64,000 nt of DNA from Sphingobacterium sp. (lineage in GTDB: Bacteria; Bacteroidota; Bacteroidia; Sphingobacteriales; Sphingobacteriaceae), in NCBI GenBank assembly GCA_029239355.1, contig JAQZAZ010000011.1:1-64000 (forward strand), written 5' to 3'. This document shows positions 24,705 through 33,523 of the stretch, in pieces (position 1 is the first letter of the stretch; every line of letters starts with the position of its first letter). The position numbers and the translations under genes were made by a program. Under the pieces are notes generated by a model that did not search any database, was not told the DNA's origin, and worked only from the letters and a program-made list of their open reading frames with translations.

Positions 24705-26543
24705 TTAAAAATTATAGCCTTCATTTTTTAAGGTCCCCAAACTGCTGGTCACAGTGGAACTATGCAAGGGTAATATATAGGGCGCAGGGGCCATTCCCGT
24801 ATCGTCCTTATATCCCCGCCATGAACGTAAGATGTAATCCGCGGCACGCTTTTCTTTATCGTTATATAGCGTCTTGAGCCACGTCAGACTCGTATAACCG
24901 TCTGGGTTATCACCCTTTGAAGGACTATCTTTTAATTTAGGCGGCACGACGACCTGTTTAAACAATCCACCATACCATTCGATTGTTTTGTCTGCTTTCA
25001 AACGATAATAGAGATTACCCGGTAAGCTCGCATATGGACCTGCTCCGTTAAAGGTATTTTCGCCTATCTCCATTAATTTTTTACGATTTTCGGCAATTTT
25101 TTTACCAAATAGATTCCATCGGATTAAATCATAATGACGAATGCATTCACCGCCCAGCTCCCAAGCGCGTTCATCAACTATCGCATTGAAAAAGGTACCT
25201 TTACTTCCCGAAACCTGACTCACATATTGATCGACCTTATTCGCCCATGTTGTTGCTGAAAAGGCACGTTGCCGTACTTTTTTCAATGCCTCCTGGGCCT
25301 GAGACGTAGGACCATTCAGCTCATTCTCACTTTCCGCGTACATCAGGATAACATCGGATAAACGCATGATGGGCCAGTTAATACCTGTTCCTTTAGCCGA
25401 ATTTGAACCCGATGGTGTCGGCATAAGCATTCTATTCCATTTGCCTATACCTATCCCCGTCGCACTGATCGTGGCCTGTTCTAACTTCGAATTATATTTC
25501 ACGAAAGCTGCCGTCTTGGCTAATCGGGTATCCAAGGTATCAAAACTATAGACATATGCAGGGTTATAGGGCATATAACTTGAACCAGATCCATAAGGAT
25601 GATCTCCCGCGTCTACAGCTACACCAATATTCCATCCAACATCGCCAAATCCGGGTGCAAAAGCAACCTCATATAAGATATCGGTTTTATTCTCAACAAT
25701 CCATTTACTTTGATTATCAAAAACATCCGCAAACTTTGGATCTAGCGTATGACCTGATTCATCAATCACTTTTTTACTGTAGTCCTTTGCAATTTGATAA
25801 TACGTTAAATAATCATCCTTACGTTTCATGGTCATATCAGGATATAGCCAGTACCCACCCCGACATAGTGCAAGCCGGGCGATGAGTCCTTGCGTAAATT
25901 CACGGTTCACGGTCTCTACACCATAGGTCAACTGTGAAGCCGGTTTCATACTCGGCTCAATACTGATGAGATCTTGTATCAGGGTACTTAATATCGTATC
26001 ACGTCCAGTTCGCGACAGGTATAAATTATCTCCCCCTTGTGTAGGTTTTAATTTGAATGGAATATCCCCCCAGTAATTTACCAACCAATAGTACCATAGT
26101 GCCCGGAGTGTCTTAGCTTCACCTAGCAACTGCTTCATGTCGGCATGATTGGCAAGAGGAGACTGTTCAATTCCTTCGACAGCCAAATTAGCGCGATTAA
26201 TCGCATTATATGCGTTGTTCCAAACCGTCCTGATATCGCCATTACCATCCGTAGCTTCCATGGACCAGATATCCCTTCTCGAGTTTTCAGGCGCAGCTCC
26301 CACCCCGCCAACTTCAATGTCTGTATTTGGAAGAAATGCATTGGAAAGCCTGGAGGTAAAAGCATCTTGATTAAATAAAGCGTAGATGCTGCTCACTCCT
26401 TTGGTTGCATCGCTCACATTTGAATAGATCGTCTCCTGTGTAAAATTTGATGGCGAATCCGTATCTAAAAACTTCTCACAGGAGATCAGTCCCAGTGAAA
26501 TAACCAAAGCAATATATCTTGATTTTCTAAAATATTTTCTCAT
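24705..26543 (-). CDS. SusD/RagB-type glycan-binding lipoprotein (pair 1)
   Basis: Cap and glycan binder for the SusC encoded just upstream. The ATG at 26543 is chosen because it starts 7 bases after the SusC stop and leads straight into a signal with lipobox LISC (612 residues). An ATG at 26567 would overlap the SusC stop. Typical SusD marks are EAKTLRALWYYWLVNYWGD, MRLSDVILMYAESENEL, KVRQRAF and ELGGECIRHYDLIRWNLFG. The neighbouring PL1, CE8 and DUF5123-like genes point to homogalacturonan. Confidence 0.93.
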   Translation of the reverse strand: MRKYFRKSRYIALVISLGLISCEKFLDTDSPSNFTQETIYSNVSDATKGVSSIYALFNQDAFTSRLSNAFLPNTDIEVGGVGAAPENSRRDIWSMEATDGNGDIRTVWNNAYNAINRANLAVEGIEQSPLANHADMKQLLGEAKTLRALWYYWLVNYWGDIPFKLKPTQGGDNLYLSRTGRDTILSTLIQDLISIEPSMKPASQLTYGVETVNREFTQGLIARLALCRGGYWLYPDMTMKRKDDYLTYYQIAKDYSKKVIDESGHTLDPKFADVFDNQSKWIVENKTDILYEVAFAPGFGDVGWNIGVAVDAGDHPYGSGSSYMPYNPAYVYSFDTLDTRLAKTAAFVKYNSKLEQATISATGIGIGKWNRMLMPTPSGSNSAKGTGINWPIMRLSDVILMYAESENELNGPTSQAQEALKKVRQRAFSATTWANKVDQYVSQVSGSKGTFFNAIVDERAWELGGECIRHYDLIRWNLFGKKIAENRKKLMEIGENTFNGAGPYASLPGNLYYRLKADKTIEWYGGLFKQVVVPPKLKDSPSKGDNPDGYTSLTWLKTLYNDKEKRAADYILRSWRGYKDDTGMAPAPYILPLHSSTVTSSLGTLKNEGYNF

Positions 26544-26550
26544 GATCTTC

Positions 26551-29500
26551 TTATTTAAAATTGACATTCAAACCGAACGTAAAGGTTCTACTTTTTGGAT
26601 AGGCAGAATAATCCACACCTGGTGTTAGCGCTGCATATGCGCTGCTTCGGGTAGTTGAGACTTCAGGGTCATATCCGGAATACTTGGTCCATACAAAAGC
26701 ATTGTAAACAGTAGCAAAGAGACGCAAAGAAGCTATTCCAACGCGTGAGGTCAACTGTTTGGGCAGGGTATAGCCTAAAGTTACATAGGAAAGCCGCAAG
26801 AATGAGCCATCCTCAATGGCATCGGAAGTTAATACCGGAGACGCTGTCCCCATCGAAAATGGCGACCATACTTTGGCATCTTTATTCAGTGCTGAAAGCT
26901 CATCCAAGCCTGTTACCAACTCCCCAGCGTCGTTAATGTATTTAAAGCGGTCATGGGAATTCATCCGATCCGATATATTACCGAATGTCGTCCGGTAGAG
27001 CATATTATATTGTATGCGTCCCGTGTTATAAATATCATTGCCATATACCCAATTGAAGAAAGTGCTTAAATCAAAATTCTTATACCTTCCATTGAGCCCT
27101 ATTCCCCCTGAATGTTTGGCGAGGGCGTTTCCGATCACTTGTCGGTCTCCTTCTGCCGTGATCTTTCCGTCACCGTCCAGATCCTTGAGCTTCATTGTAC
27201 CGGGTCTGATGCCCAACGTCCCGCCCAGTATACCCTGAGACGAAGCAATTCCATCCTTAAGGGTATAGGAGCTACCGCCATTGTAAGATTCAAAATCATT
27301 CGATGTATAGAAACCGTCGGCAACGTATCCATAAATCTGCCCGATGGTTTCACCCACATTAAAAAGGTAATCATCTTGCGATTTGAGGTCCGTACCCGCC
27401 CAATTGGACTGGAGAATCCGTTTGTTGTTACCATCCAGTTTTTCAATTTTCGGAATATTGCGCCCGATGTTGAAGGATAGCGACAAGCCATAATCCTGCT
27501 TTTCGATCAGTGGTGCTGTGAGCCCTATTTCAATACCCTTGTTGCTCGTTTCTCCAAGATTGATCAATTGCTTTGGAAAACCATTATAAGGGGGGATTTC
27601 ATTGTCGATAATCAAATCTTTTGTTGTGTTTTTGTAGATATCAATGATGGCCGAAAGTTTATTGTTAAAAAGGCTGAAATCTAAGCCTAAATTACGCGAG
27701 ACTGTTGTTTCCCATTTTAAATTGGGATTTGGCAAAGACGAGTTTAAGATATTGTAATACGTCTGATTAATATCTCCGGCGCCATAAGGCCGATTTTGAC
27801 TAGGTCCGTACAGCATTCTCCACGAATCGTTGGCGATCCGGTTATTCCCCGCCTGGCCATAGCTCAAGCGTAGCTTTAGGTCATTGATAAAATTCACATC
27901 CTTCAAAAAATCTTCTTCTTTCACCTTCCAGGCGAAAGACGCCGAAGGGAAGTAGCCCCATCTTTTGGTCGGTGCGAATTTGCTACTGCCGTCGGCACGT
28001 AATGTTGCATAGAGAATATAACGATCTAAATAGGAATAGTTTGCACGGCCAAAAAAGGACACAAAATCTTCGCCACGGACTTCATATGTTTCCATGCGTT
28101 CAGGTGTACCCAAAGCCATATTCGAAAATAAAGCCTCTGGCGTTACATTTTCGTTGAAATATTTGGCCCGGTTCAAGCTGGTATTACCCGTAGTAAAACT
28201 CAATTCATGTCCCAATAAGAGATTTAAATTATGTTTTTTATTCTTGAGAGCTGTATAGTTAGCGGTATTAACAAAACGATAAATGCTTGCATTGGATAAA
28301 TCTATTTGACCTAAAGGCAAATTCAAACCCACATTCCGGGATTCTCCGGTCAGCGGCCCCCAGTAGCGTTTACTATCACCACCGCGCAGGGTGATTGCAG
28401 CCTCGGAACGAAGGGTCAGGTTTTTCAATGGGTTATAGGTAATGGCCGCTCCGAAACTAAAATCACGGGTTTTCCGTTGTCGGTAATCTTGTTTAGCGAG
28501 TTCAACAGGATTGATCAGGCTACGAAGAAAATTATCGTAATCGTCTTCACCGTCAACTATGGTGGTAGGATCGATAACCATGTGATCCACCAAACCATTG
28601 ATCGGTCTGGTCTGGATGCCATCTGAAATACGGACGCTTGACGTTCCCGATGTTCCGGCACCATCTATTACATTGTTGGTATACCGGGCGGAGAGATCCA
28701 ATTTGAGGTTTTTATAAAGCTCATGGTTCAATTTGAAGTTGAAGTAATAGCGTTTCTGTCCGGAATTCAACATTAATCCTTCGTCCTTATTATAGGTATT
28801 GTTAAACCCCCATTTGGTTTTCTCGGTACCACCGGATATGGAGAGATTGTGCTGACTTGAGCGTACCGCTCCCCCAAAAAGCTGATCTTGCCAATTGGTA
28901 CCGGCTTGATATTTATATAGCTCTAAGTCATCGTATTCGCCAAAGAATTTTTTAAAATTGGTATACTCGCTCGACGTTGTTCCGCGAATCATTCCATATT
29001 CATAATGCAGGAGGGCAAATTCATGGGGTGAGAGTACCCCCAATTCCTTGGGCATATACTTACTTTGAAAAAAGTTATTATAATTGATGCTAGTCTTGCC
29101 GGCCTTTGGTGTCTTGGTGGTGACAATAACGACACCATTTGCTCCTTTGGAACCATAAATTGCTGTTGATGAGACATCTTTTAATACATCAATGGATTCG
29201 ATATCCGAAGCAGAGATATCATTGAGGTTATTGACAATAAACCCATCGACAATGTAAAGGGGGGCATTATCCTGCGTAATTGAACCACCTCCCCGCACCC
29301 GAATAACGATCTCTGCCCCCGGAGCACCATCCACAGTGGTGACCTGTACCCCTGGCAGCCGACCGGTCAATGCTTCGGCAACATTGACCACAGGCGCTTT
29401 CTCCAATTCCTTTCCTTTGATCGAACTCACTGCACCCGCAAGATCCTTACGCGAGACAGTACCATAGCCAATGACAACAACCTCATCAAGTCCACGCGCA

Positions 29501-29787
29501 TCTTCCTGTAGGGTTACAATAATATTATTTCCGATGGCAGCTGGCTTTTCCGCTCGAATAAATCCTACAGAAGAAAAAACTAGGGTATCCTGTAGAGAGC
29601 CAACGGCAATAGTGTATTGTCCATCTTTGTTGGTACTTGCCTGTTTGCTTTTTCCTTTTATGCTGACCGTTACCCCCGACATCGGTTTTGCATCAGGACC
29701 ATAGACTGTCCCCACAATTTTCTTTTCCTGAGCCAAGGCGACTTGTGCCACAGAAATCAGAAACAACAAGGTTTTGATTTTTCTCAT
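26551..29787 (-). CDS. SusC/RagA-type TonB-dependent transporter (pair 1)
   Basis: An outer-membrane importer of 1078 residues with signal peptide (to ALAQ, residue 19), a carboxypeptidase-like domain (about 23-98), TonB-box LDEVVVIGYG, plug motif DVLKDVSSTAIYGSKGANGV and a SusC barrel ending GLNVNFK. It starts a new transcription unit behind terminator 30074-30106 and site A. It leads SusD, the DUF5123-like protein, PL1 and CE8, so it likely imports oligogalacturonides. Confidence 0.94.
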   Translation of the reverse strand: MRKIKTLLFLISVAQVALAQEKKIVGTVYGPDAKPMSGVTVSIKGKSKQASTNKDGQYTIAVGSLQDTLVFSSVGFIRAEKPAAIGNNIIVTLQEDARGLDEVVVIGYGTVSRKDLAGAVSSIKGKELEKAPVVNVAEALTGRLPGVQVTTVDGAPGAEIVIRVRGGGSITQDNAPLYIVDGFIVNNLNDISASDIESIDVLKDVSSTAIYGSKGANGVVIVTTKTPKAGKTSINYNNFFQSKYMPKELGVLSPHEFALLHYEYGMIRGTTSSEYTNFKKFFGEYDDLELYKYQAGTNWQDQLFGGAVRSSQHNLSISGGTEKTKWGFNNTYNKDEGLMLNSGQKRYYFNFKLNHELYKNLKLDLSARYTNNVIDGAGTSGTSSVRISDGIQTRPINGLVDHMVIDPTTIVDGEDDYDNFLRSLINPVELAKQDYRQRKTRDFSFGAAITYNPLKNLTLRSEAAITLRGGDSKRYWGPLTGESRNVGLNLPLGQIDLSNASIYRFVNTANYTALKNKKHNLNLLLGHELSFTTGNTSLNRAKYFNENVTPEALFSNMALGTPERMETYEVRGEDFVSFFGRANYSYLDRYILYATLRADGSSKFAPTKRWGYFPSASFAWKVKEEDFLKDVNFINDLKLRLSYGQAGNNRIANDSWRMLYGPSQNRPYGAGDINQTYYNILNSSLPNPNLKWETTVSRNLGLDFSLFNNKLSAIIDIYKNTTKDLIIDNEIPPYNGFPKQLINLGETSNKGIEIGLTAPLIEKQDYGLSLSFNIGRNIPKIEKLDGNNKRILQSNWAGTDLKSQDDYLFNVGETIGQIYGYVADGFYTSNDFESYNGGSSYTLKDGIASSQGILGGTLGIRPGTMKLKDLDGDGKITAEGDRQVIGNALAKHSGGIGLNGRYKNFDLSTFFNWVYGNDIYNTGRIQYNMLYRTTFGNISDRMNSHDRFKYINDAGELVTGLDELSALNKDAKVWSPFSMGTASPVLTSDAIEDGSFLRLSYVTLGYTLPKQLTSRVGIASLRLFATVYNAFVWTKYSGYDPEVSTTRSSAYAALTPGVDYSAYPKSRTFTFGLNVNFK

Positions 29788-30016
29788 AATTAAGTTACTA
29801 TATTAAATTGGTTATTATTTTATTCGTGAATTACTTCACAGCCGTGTTAGCTGTTATCGCTTCGTTTTAATACCGCTTGGTAATTCGTTTAATAAAATTT
29901 ACAGCAAATTTCAATTGGTTATTCTTGTAATTCGTCTAAACAATATTAAATGAAAACAGGCTTGATACCATAGAATTGTATGATTAAAATTACGCAAACG
30001 ATGCCGGCAACGTTTG

Positions 30017-30034
30017 CAGGACAGTTCAGGACAG
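30017..30034 (-). promoter_or_regulatory. Tandem operator copy, perfect (site A)
   Basis: On the minus strand CTGTCCTG occurs twice with AA between (complements at 30027-30034 and 30017-30024). Both halves fit CTRTCCTG exactly. It is 230 bases upstream of the SusC start. Its orientation is opposite to the other copies. Confidence 0.5.
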
Positions 30035-30073
30035 TCGATGGTAACAACCGGTTGCACACAAAGTGATGGCAAC

Positions 30074-30106
30074 AAAAAAGGCACAATCAAATTTGATTGC
30101 GCCTTA
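30074..30106 (-). terminator. Terminator of the GH28-DUF4450-GH105 unit
   Basis: On the minus strand AAGGC and GCCTT enclose CAATCAAATTTGATTG, giving a long stem with one mismatch pair, followed by TTTTTT. It is 58 bases past the GH105 stop. Confidence 0.85.
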
Positions 30107-30163
30107 AAATAAGAATAGTCAGTAAAAGTCTATCTTCTATAGATCTACTAAGAAGGTATGGCT

Positions 30164-31294
30164 TTATTTTTTCGCAAGTTTATATATTTCAGTTCCCGCC
30201 AAGAGGAAGCAACCAAGCCCATAATCCTCAAAATCAGGTACTTTATCAACAGTGACCGGTTGTCCATCCTTCGGCTCTTTTCCTGTGGATTGCACGTATC
30301 CTAAAAAACCATTTGGTTGTAATGATTCCTTCGAGATTGCATTCCAACCTTTTTCTACTGCTGGCAAAAAGTCCGTTTTCGATAGATGCCCGTTATTTAT
30401 CCCCCAGGTCATTCCATACACAAATAACGCCGTACCTGAAGTTTCTTTTCCGCCAAAATGGTTTGGGTCATGCAAACTTACATTCCAAAAACCATCAGTT
30501 CTTTGCAAGGGGAGCAATGCCTTCGCTAATTTTTGGAAATCATCCAGATATTCCATGTAATGTGCATCTGTCTTAGGTAATTCCTGAAGCACCAATGCCA
30601 AGGCTGCGAGGACCCAGCCATTTCCGCGTGCCCAGTAACAGTCTTCACCATTAGGTTCGGCATAGGGAGGTATAAAATCCTTATCGCGCCACCACAGGTT
30701 ATCTTTCGGATTAAAGAGACCATGTCCTCCTTCCTGATATTTAATATGACTGTACATTTTATACATATAGTCAAAATATTTGGTGTCGTTTAACGTTACG
30801 CCCAGTTTGACAAAGATCGGCATCGCCATTTGGATGGCATCTATCCAGGTCCAATCATTATATCGCCCACTGTTAATGACAGCATCTATATTTGCTTTGA
30901 TCGCTGCCAGGCGTTCAGGTTTGGGATCAATACGATATAAATCAATATAGGTCATCCCACAGTTTTGATTATCTGCATGTCGCGTATAAACTTCACCGCG
31001 GACAGGTTTCCAATGATGCTTTTCACCCCATTCTACCGAATAATCATAATATCGTTTTTGATTATCGATTTTATAAAATGCCATCAGTCCTTCATAATAC
31101 ACACCGCGGGTCCAAATATTGGCTGGTCTTTCTTTATTTGTAATGATGGTTTTGACCGGATCTGGCCATTTCTTCATAAAATAATCGTTGGCCGATCGCA
31201 ACTGTTCGACAACCGTCGATTTCGCGGGTATATTTTGAGCCAGGGCCTCCAGCATACTATACGCCAACAACAGTACTAATATAAGTTTCTTCAT
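30164..31294 (-). CDS. GH105 unsaturated rhamnogalacturonyl hydrolase
   Basis: A 376-residue protein with a cleavable signal peptide (to ALAQ, residue 20) and an (alpha/alpha)6 barrel. Family marks are ANIWTRGVYYEGLMAFY, WTWIDAIQMAMP (catalytic Asp region), GEDCYWARGNGWVLAAL, DGFWNVSLHDP and ETSGTALFVYGM. It removes unsaturated uronic acid from lyase products. It closely resembles the GH105 at 56774 but carries a type I signal, so it should be soluble in the periplasm, whereas that one is a lipoprotein. It is the last gene of its unit; only 3 bases separate it from the GH65-like gene. Confidence 0.92.
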   Translation of the reverse strand: MKKLILVLLLAYSMLEALAQNIPAKSTVVEQLRSANDYFMKKWPDPVKTIITNKERPANIWTRGVYYEGLMAFYKIDNQKRYYDYSVEWGEKHHWKPVRGEVYTRHADNQNCGMTYIDLYRIDPKPERLAAIKANIDAVINSGRYNDWTWIDAIQMAMPIFVKLGVTLNDTKYFDYMYKMYSHIKYQEGGHGLFNPKDNLWWRDKDFIPPYAEPNGEDCYWARGNGWVLAALALVLQELPKTDAHYMEYLDDFQKLAKALLPLQRTDGFWNVSLHDPNHFGGKETSGTALFVYGMTWGINNGHLSKTDFLPAVEKGWNAISKESLQPNGFLGYVQSTGKEPKDGQPVTVDKVPDFEDYGLGCFLLAGTEIYKLAKK

Positions 31295-31297
31295 ATT

Positions 31298-33454
31298 TTA
31301 AGGCATTTTTTTAAATCCTTCTTTTTTTATAACCCATGAGCCGTCTTTTGGGAATCCCGGCAAATCACCCGTGGAAGCATCCCACCCTTCAAGCATCATC
31401 GCTACGGTCGTTAAAACACCTCCGTTACCCGGTAGATAGATCCGTAAGCGTCCATCTTGATAATTATGACCGTTCTTGAGATATGTATTGGTTTGAACAT
31501 TCATAAATAGCGCATCCAAGGCCCGATGAGGCAGATCGAGACGCGCAGCATTCATTGCTGTCATTGGAAAGTCCCAGCCCCAGGTTTTTTCCCAATGCCA
31601 TTTCTTTAAAACGATATCCAATGTATTTTTCATCACGCTTTTATTTAATTTAGGGGATTCAGGTACCATTCCCAAAGCGCCAAGAACGGCTGGGTGGTCA
31701 GTCATCCACCGATCAAAAGTATAGGAGTCAGGAGTAGTTTCAGTCGCCAGGTATACCTTATCTTTTATTGGTAATGGAGCCAGTTTTTCAATAACTTCAT
31801 CCCATTTGGCGACCCTAGGTTCCCCCAAACGTTCCTTCCATTCCTGGGCGACTCGAAGTGCCCAATCCCAATAAGCGACCTCGTAAGTAGGATTCATTGT
31901 TTCGGAAGCTTTAAAAACTTCTTGAGCCGGGATAACACCTTTACCGACATTATATCGACCAGTGGTCTTATCGTAATGTGCAAAATCAGCCATAAAATCT
32001 GCTGTTGCAAAAACCAGATCCTTGTATTTCTTTAAGACAGCCGAACTCTTTTTATCCCGATAGGCCAATTCCGTCATGTAGATTATATGTGGTTGCTGCC
32101 AAACTAAAAATGCAGCAACTGATGAAGGACTTTCATTTCCCTCATTATCGGACATTTTGATCCATCGCACCCCTTGATATCCCTGCCTTTTCGCCAGTTC
32201 CCTGGCTTTTTCAAAAGTCCGAAAATAATAGTCCAGTGTTTTTTCCATAATCTCAGGGCGCCCCCAGAGTGCGTAATGGACGGCATGCCACCAATGCATT
32301 TCTGTGTGCGGCTTACCATACCAACTATTAAAGGTGAGTCCTGTTTCCTGTGGCGGATTGCTTCCCCCGCATTGGACTTTTGTCAAATATTGAGAAAGCA
32401 CTACCCTCCGTTCTAATTCATTGGCTCTCGGATCTTTACTTCCGGCAAAATCAACGGCAGCACCGCTCTCCCAAAAATGCTTCCAGGATTTAGTACTTTC
32501 ACGTGCTGCATCAGTATAGCTATGGCCATCATGATCAAATTTATCTGTAGCAGCGAATACAAATGAAAAATCAAATTCCTGGAGTCCTGCTGCTGGTTGG
32601 TACACAAAATAATGTGGGTCTGTATTTTTTATCGTTCCTTGTGAATAATCCAGTTTCGTAAAATAATGTGTTCCCTGTAGCTGATGATTAATAACCACCG
32701 ATCTGGTCGATTCAGCTACAATCGTCGTGCTATGGCTGTCTACCTGACCATAATGGGTACCTTCATCCAAAAATTTCCCACTCGGATAAGGATAGTGTAC
32801 AAATACCTTAAGTCTTTGCGCTGCAATCAATGGGGAAACGACATGGACAGCTATCCGATCACTTCCTTGGTGCGATGCTGTTTTCACAACAACTGGCTCA
32901 CCTTCAATACGAAACTCACTCGTAATAATACCCGTCCAAAGATCTAACTGCTGCTTGATTTGCTGAATATTATTTACGGTCGCCCGCTGCCCATTTTTCA
33001 GATAAAGCTCCAAACCAACATTGCCCAGCTGCAAACGATGCTTGTTCTCTCTAAAATAATTTACCGCCCGGACATTGCGCTCGGGCTCTTTCAACTGAAT
33101 ACTATACTTCGCATCTCGTCCTTCATTGTTAAAATCATAGGACTTCAATGTTTCTTCGAATTTATAATTTTCTGTGTTGGGAAATGAGTCCCACCCCCAT
33201 TCAGATTGTGTTCCTAATGATACCCCATTTTTATAGTAGACAGGAAATGTCTGCATACCCGTAGCATCAACGGTGTAGGCGAAGGTACCATTACCTACAG
33301 TAAGCGAGGCTAATGTATCCATGGTTTGGTTAAATACATTATGTCTTTTGACGACGCTTTCACGATCAATTTTTTCCCCTTGTTGTGCTTTGCTCAACAT
33401 CGGAAAAAATACGCTTGCAAGGCCTATGAAAATAACGCAAAATTTCTTTTTCAT
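31298..33454 (-). CDS. GH65-like six-hairpin glycosidase, substrate unknown
   Basis: A 718-residue exported protein (signal to SKAQ, residue 24). An N-terminal beta-sandwich (about 40-340) is followed by an (alpha/alpha)6 barrel (about 350-690) with TFNSWYGKPHTEMHWWHAVHY, GVRWIKMSDNEGNESPSS and MNPTYEVAYWDWALRVAQEW. This layout matches GH65 and relatives (clan GH-L-like). The usual GH65 substrates, trehalose and maltose, do not fit a pectin locus. Its activity on a pectic side chain is an inference. It lies between the DUF4450-like and GH105 genes of one unit. Confidence 0.7.
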   Translation of the reverse strand: MKKKFCVIFIGLASVFFPMLSKAQQGEKIDRESVVKRHNVFNQTMDTLASLTVGNGTFAYTVDATGMQTFPVYYKNGVSLGTQSEWGWDSFPNTENYKFEETLKSYDFNNEGRDAKYSIQLKEPERNVRAVNYFRENKHRLQLGNVGLELYLKNGQRATVNNIQQIKQQLDLWTGIITSEFRIEGEPVVVKTASHQGSDRIAVHVVSPLIAAQRLKVFVHYPYPSGKFLDEGTHYGQVDSHSTTIVAESTRSVVINHQLQGTHYFTKLDYSQGTIKNTDPHYFVYQPAAGLQEFDFSFVFAATDKFDHDGHSYTDAARESTKSWKHFWESGAAVDFAGSKDPRANELERRVVLSQYLTKVQCGGSNPPQETGLTFNSWYGKPHTEMHWWHAVHYALWGRPEIMEKTLDYYFRTFEKARELAKRQGYQGVRWIKMSDNEGNESPSSVAAFLVWQQPHIIYMTELAYRDKKSSAVLKKYKDLVFATADFMADFAHYDKTTGRYNVGKGVIPAQEVFKASETMNPTYEVAYWDWALRVAQEWKERLGEPRVAKWDEVIEKLAPLPIKDKVYLATETTPDSYTFDRWMTDHPAVLGALGMVPESPKLNKSVMKNTLDIVLKKWHWEKTWGWDFPMTAMNAARLDLPHRALDALFMNVQTNTYLKNGHNYQDGRLRIYLPGNGGVLTTVAMMLEGWDASTGDLPGFPKDGSWVIKKEGFKKMP

Positions 33455-33523
33455 CCGTATAAATTATTTATAAGTGTTGGTCTCATCAGTATAAATGAGC
33501 TTGTTTACTCTATGACAATTCAT

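Larger units (their letters stand above)
29788..30163. other. 376-base control region of SusC pair 1
   Basis: No gene. On the right it holds the terminator of the preceding unit (30074-30106). In the middle lie GCAACGTTTGC (30007-30017), the tandem motif (site A) and the perfect palindrome CAACCGGTTG (30045-30054). The left part is a long AT-rich leader. No clear TAnnTTTG box is seen on the minus strand. Confidence 0.55.

Noticed and set aside
26541..26567. SusD start at 26567
   Set aside because: It overlaps the SusC stop and displaces the signal; 26543 gives the usual 7-base spacing.
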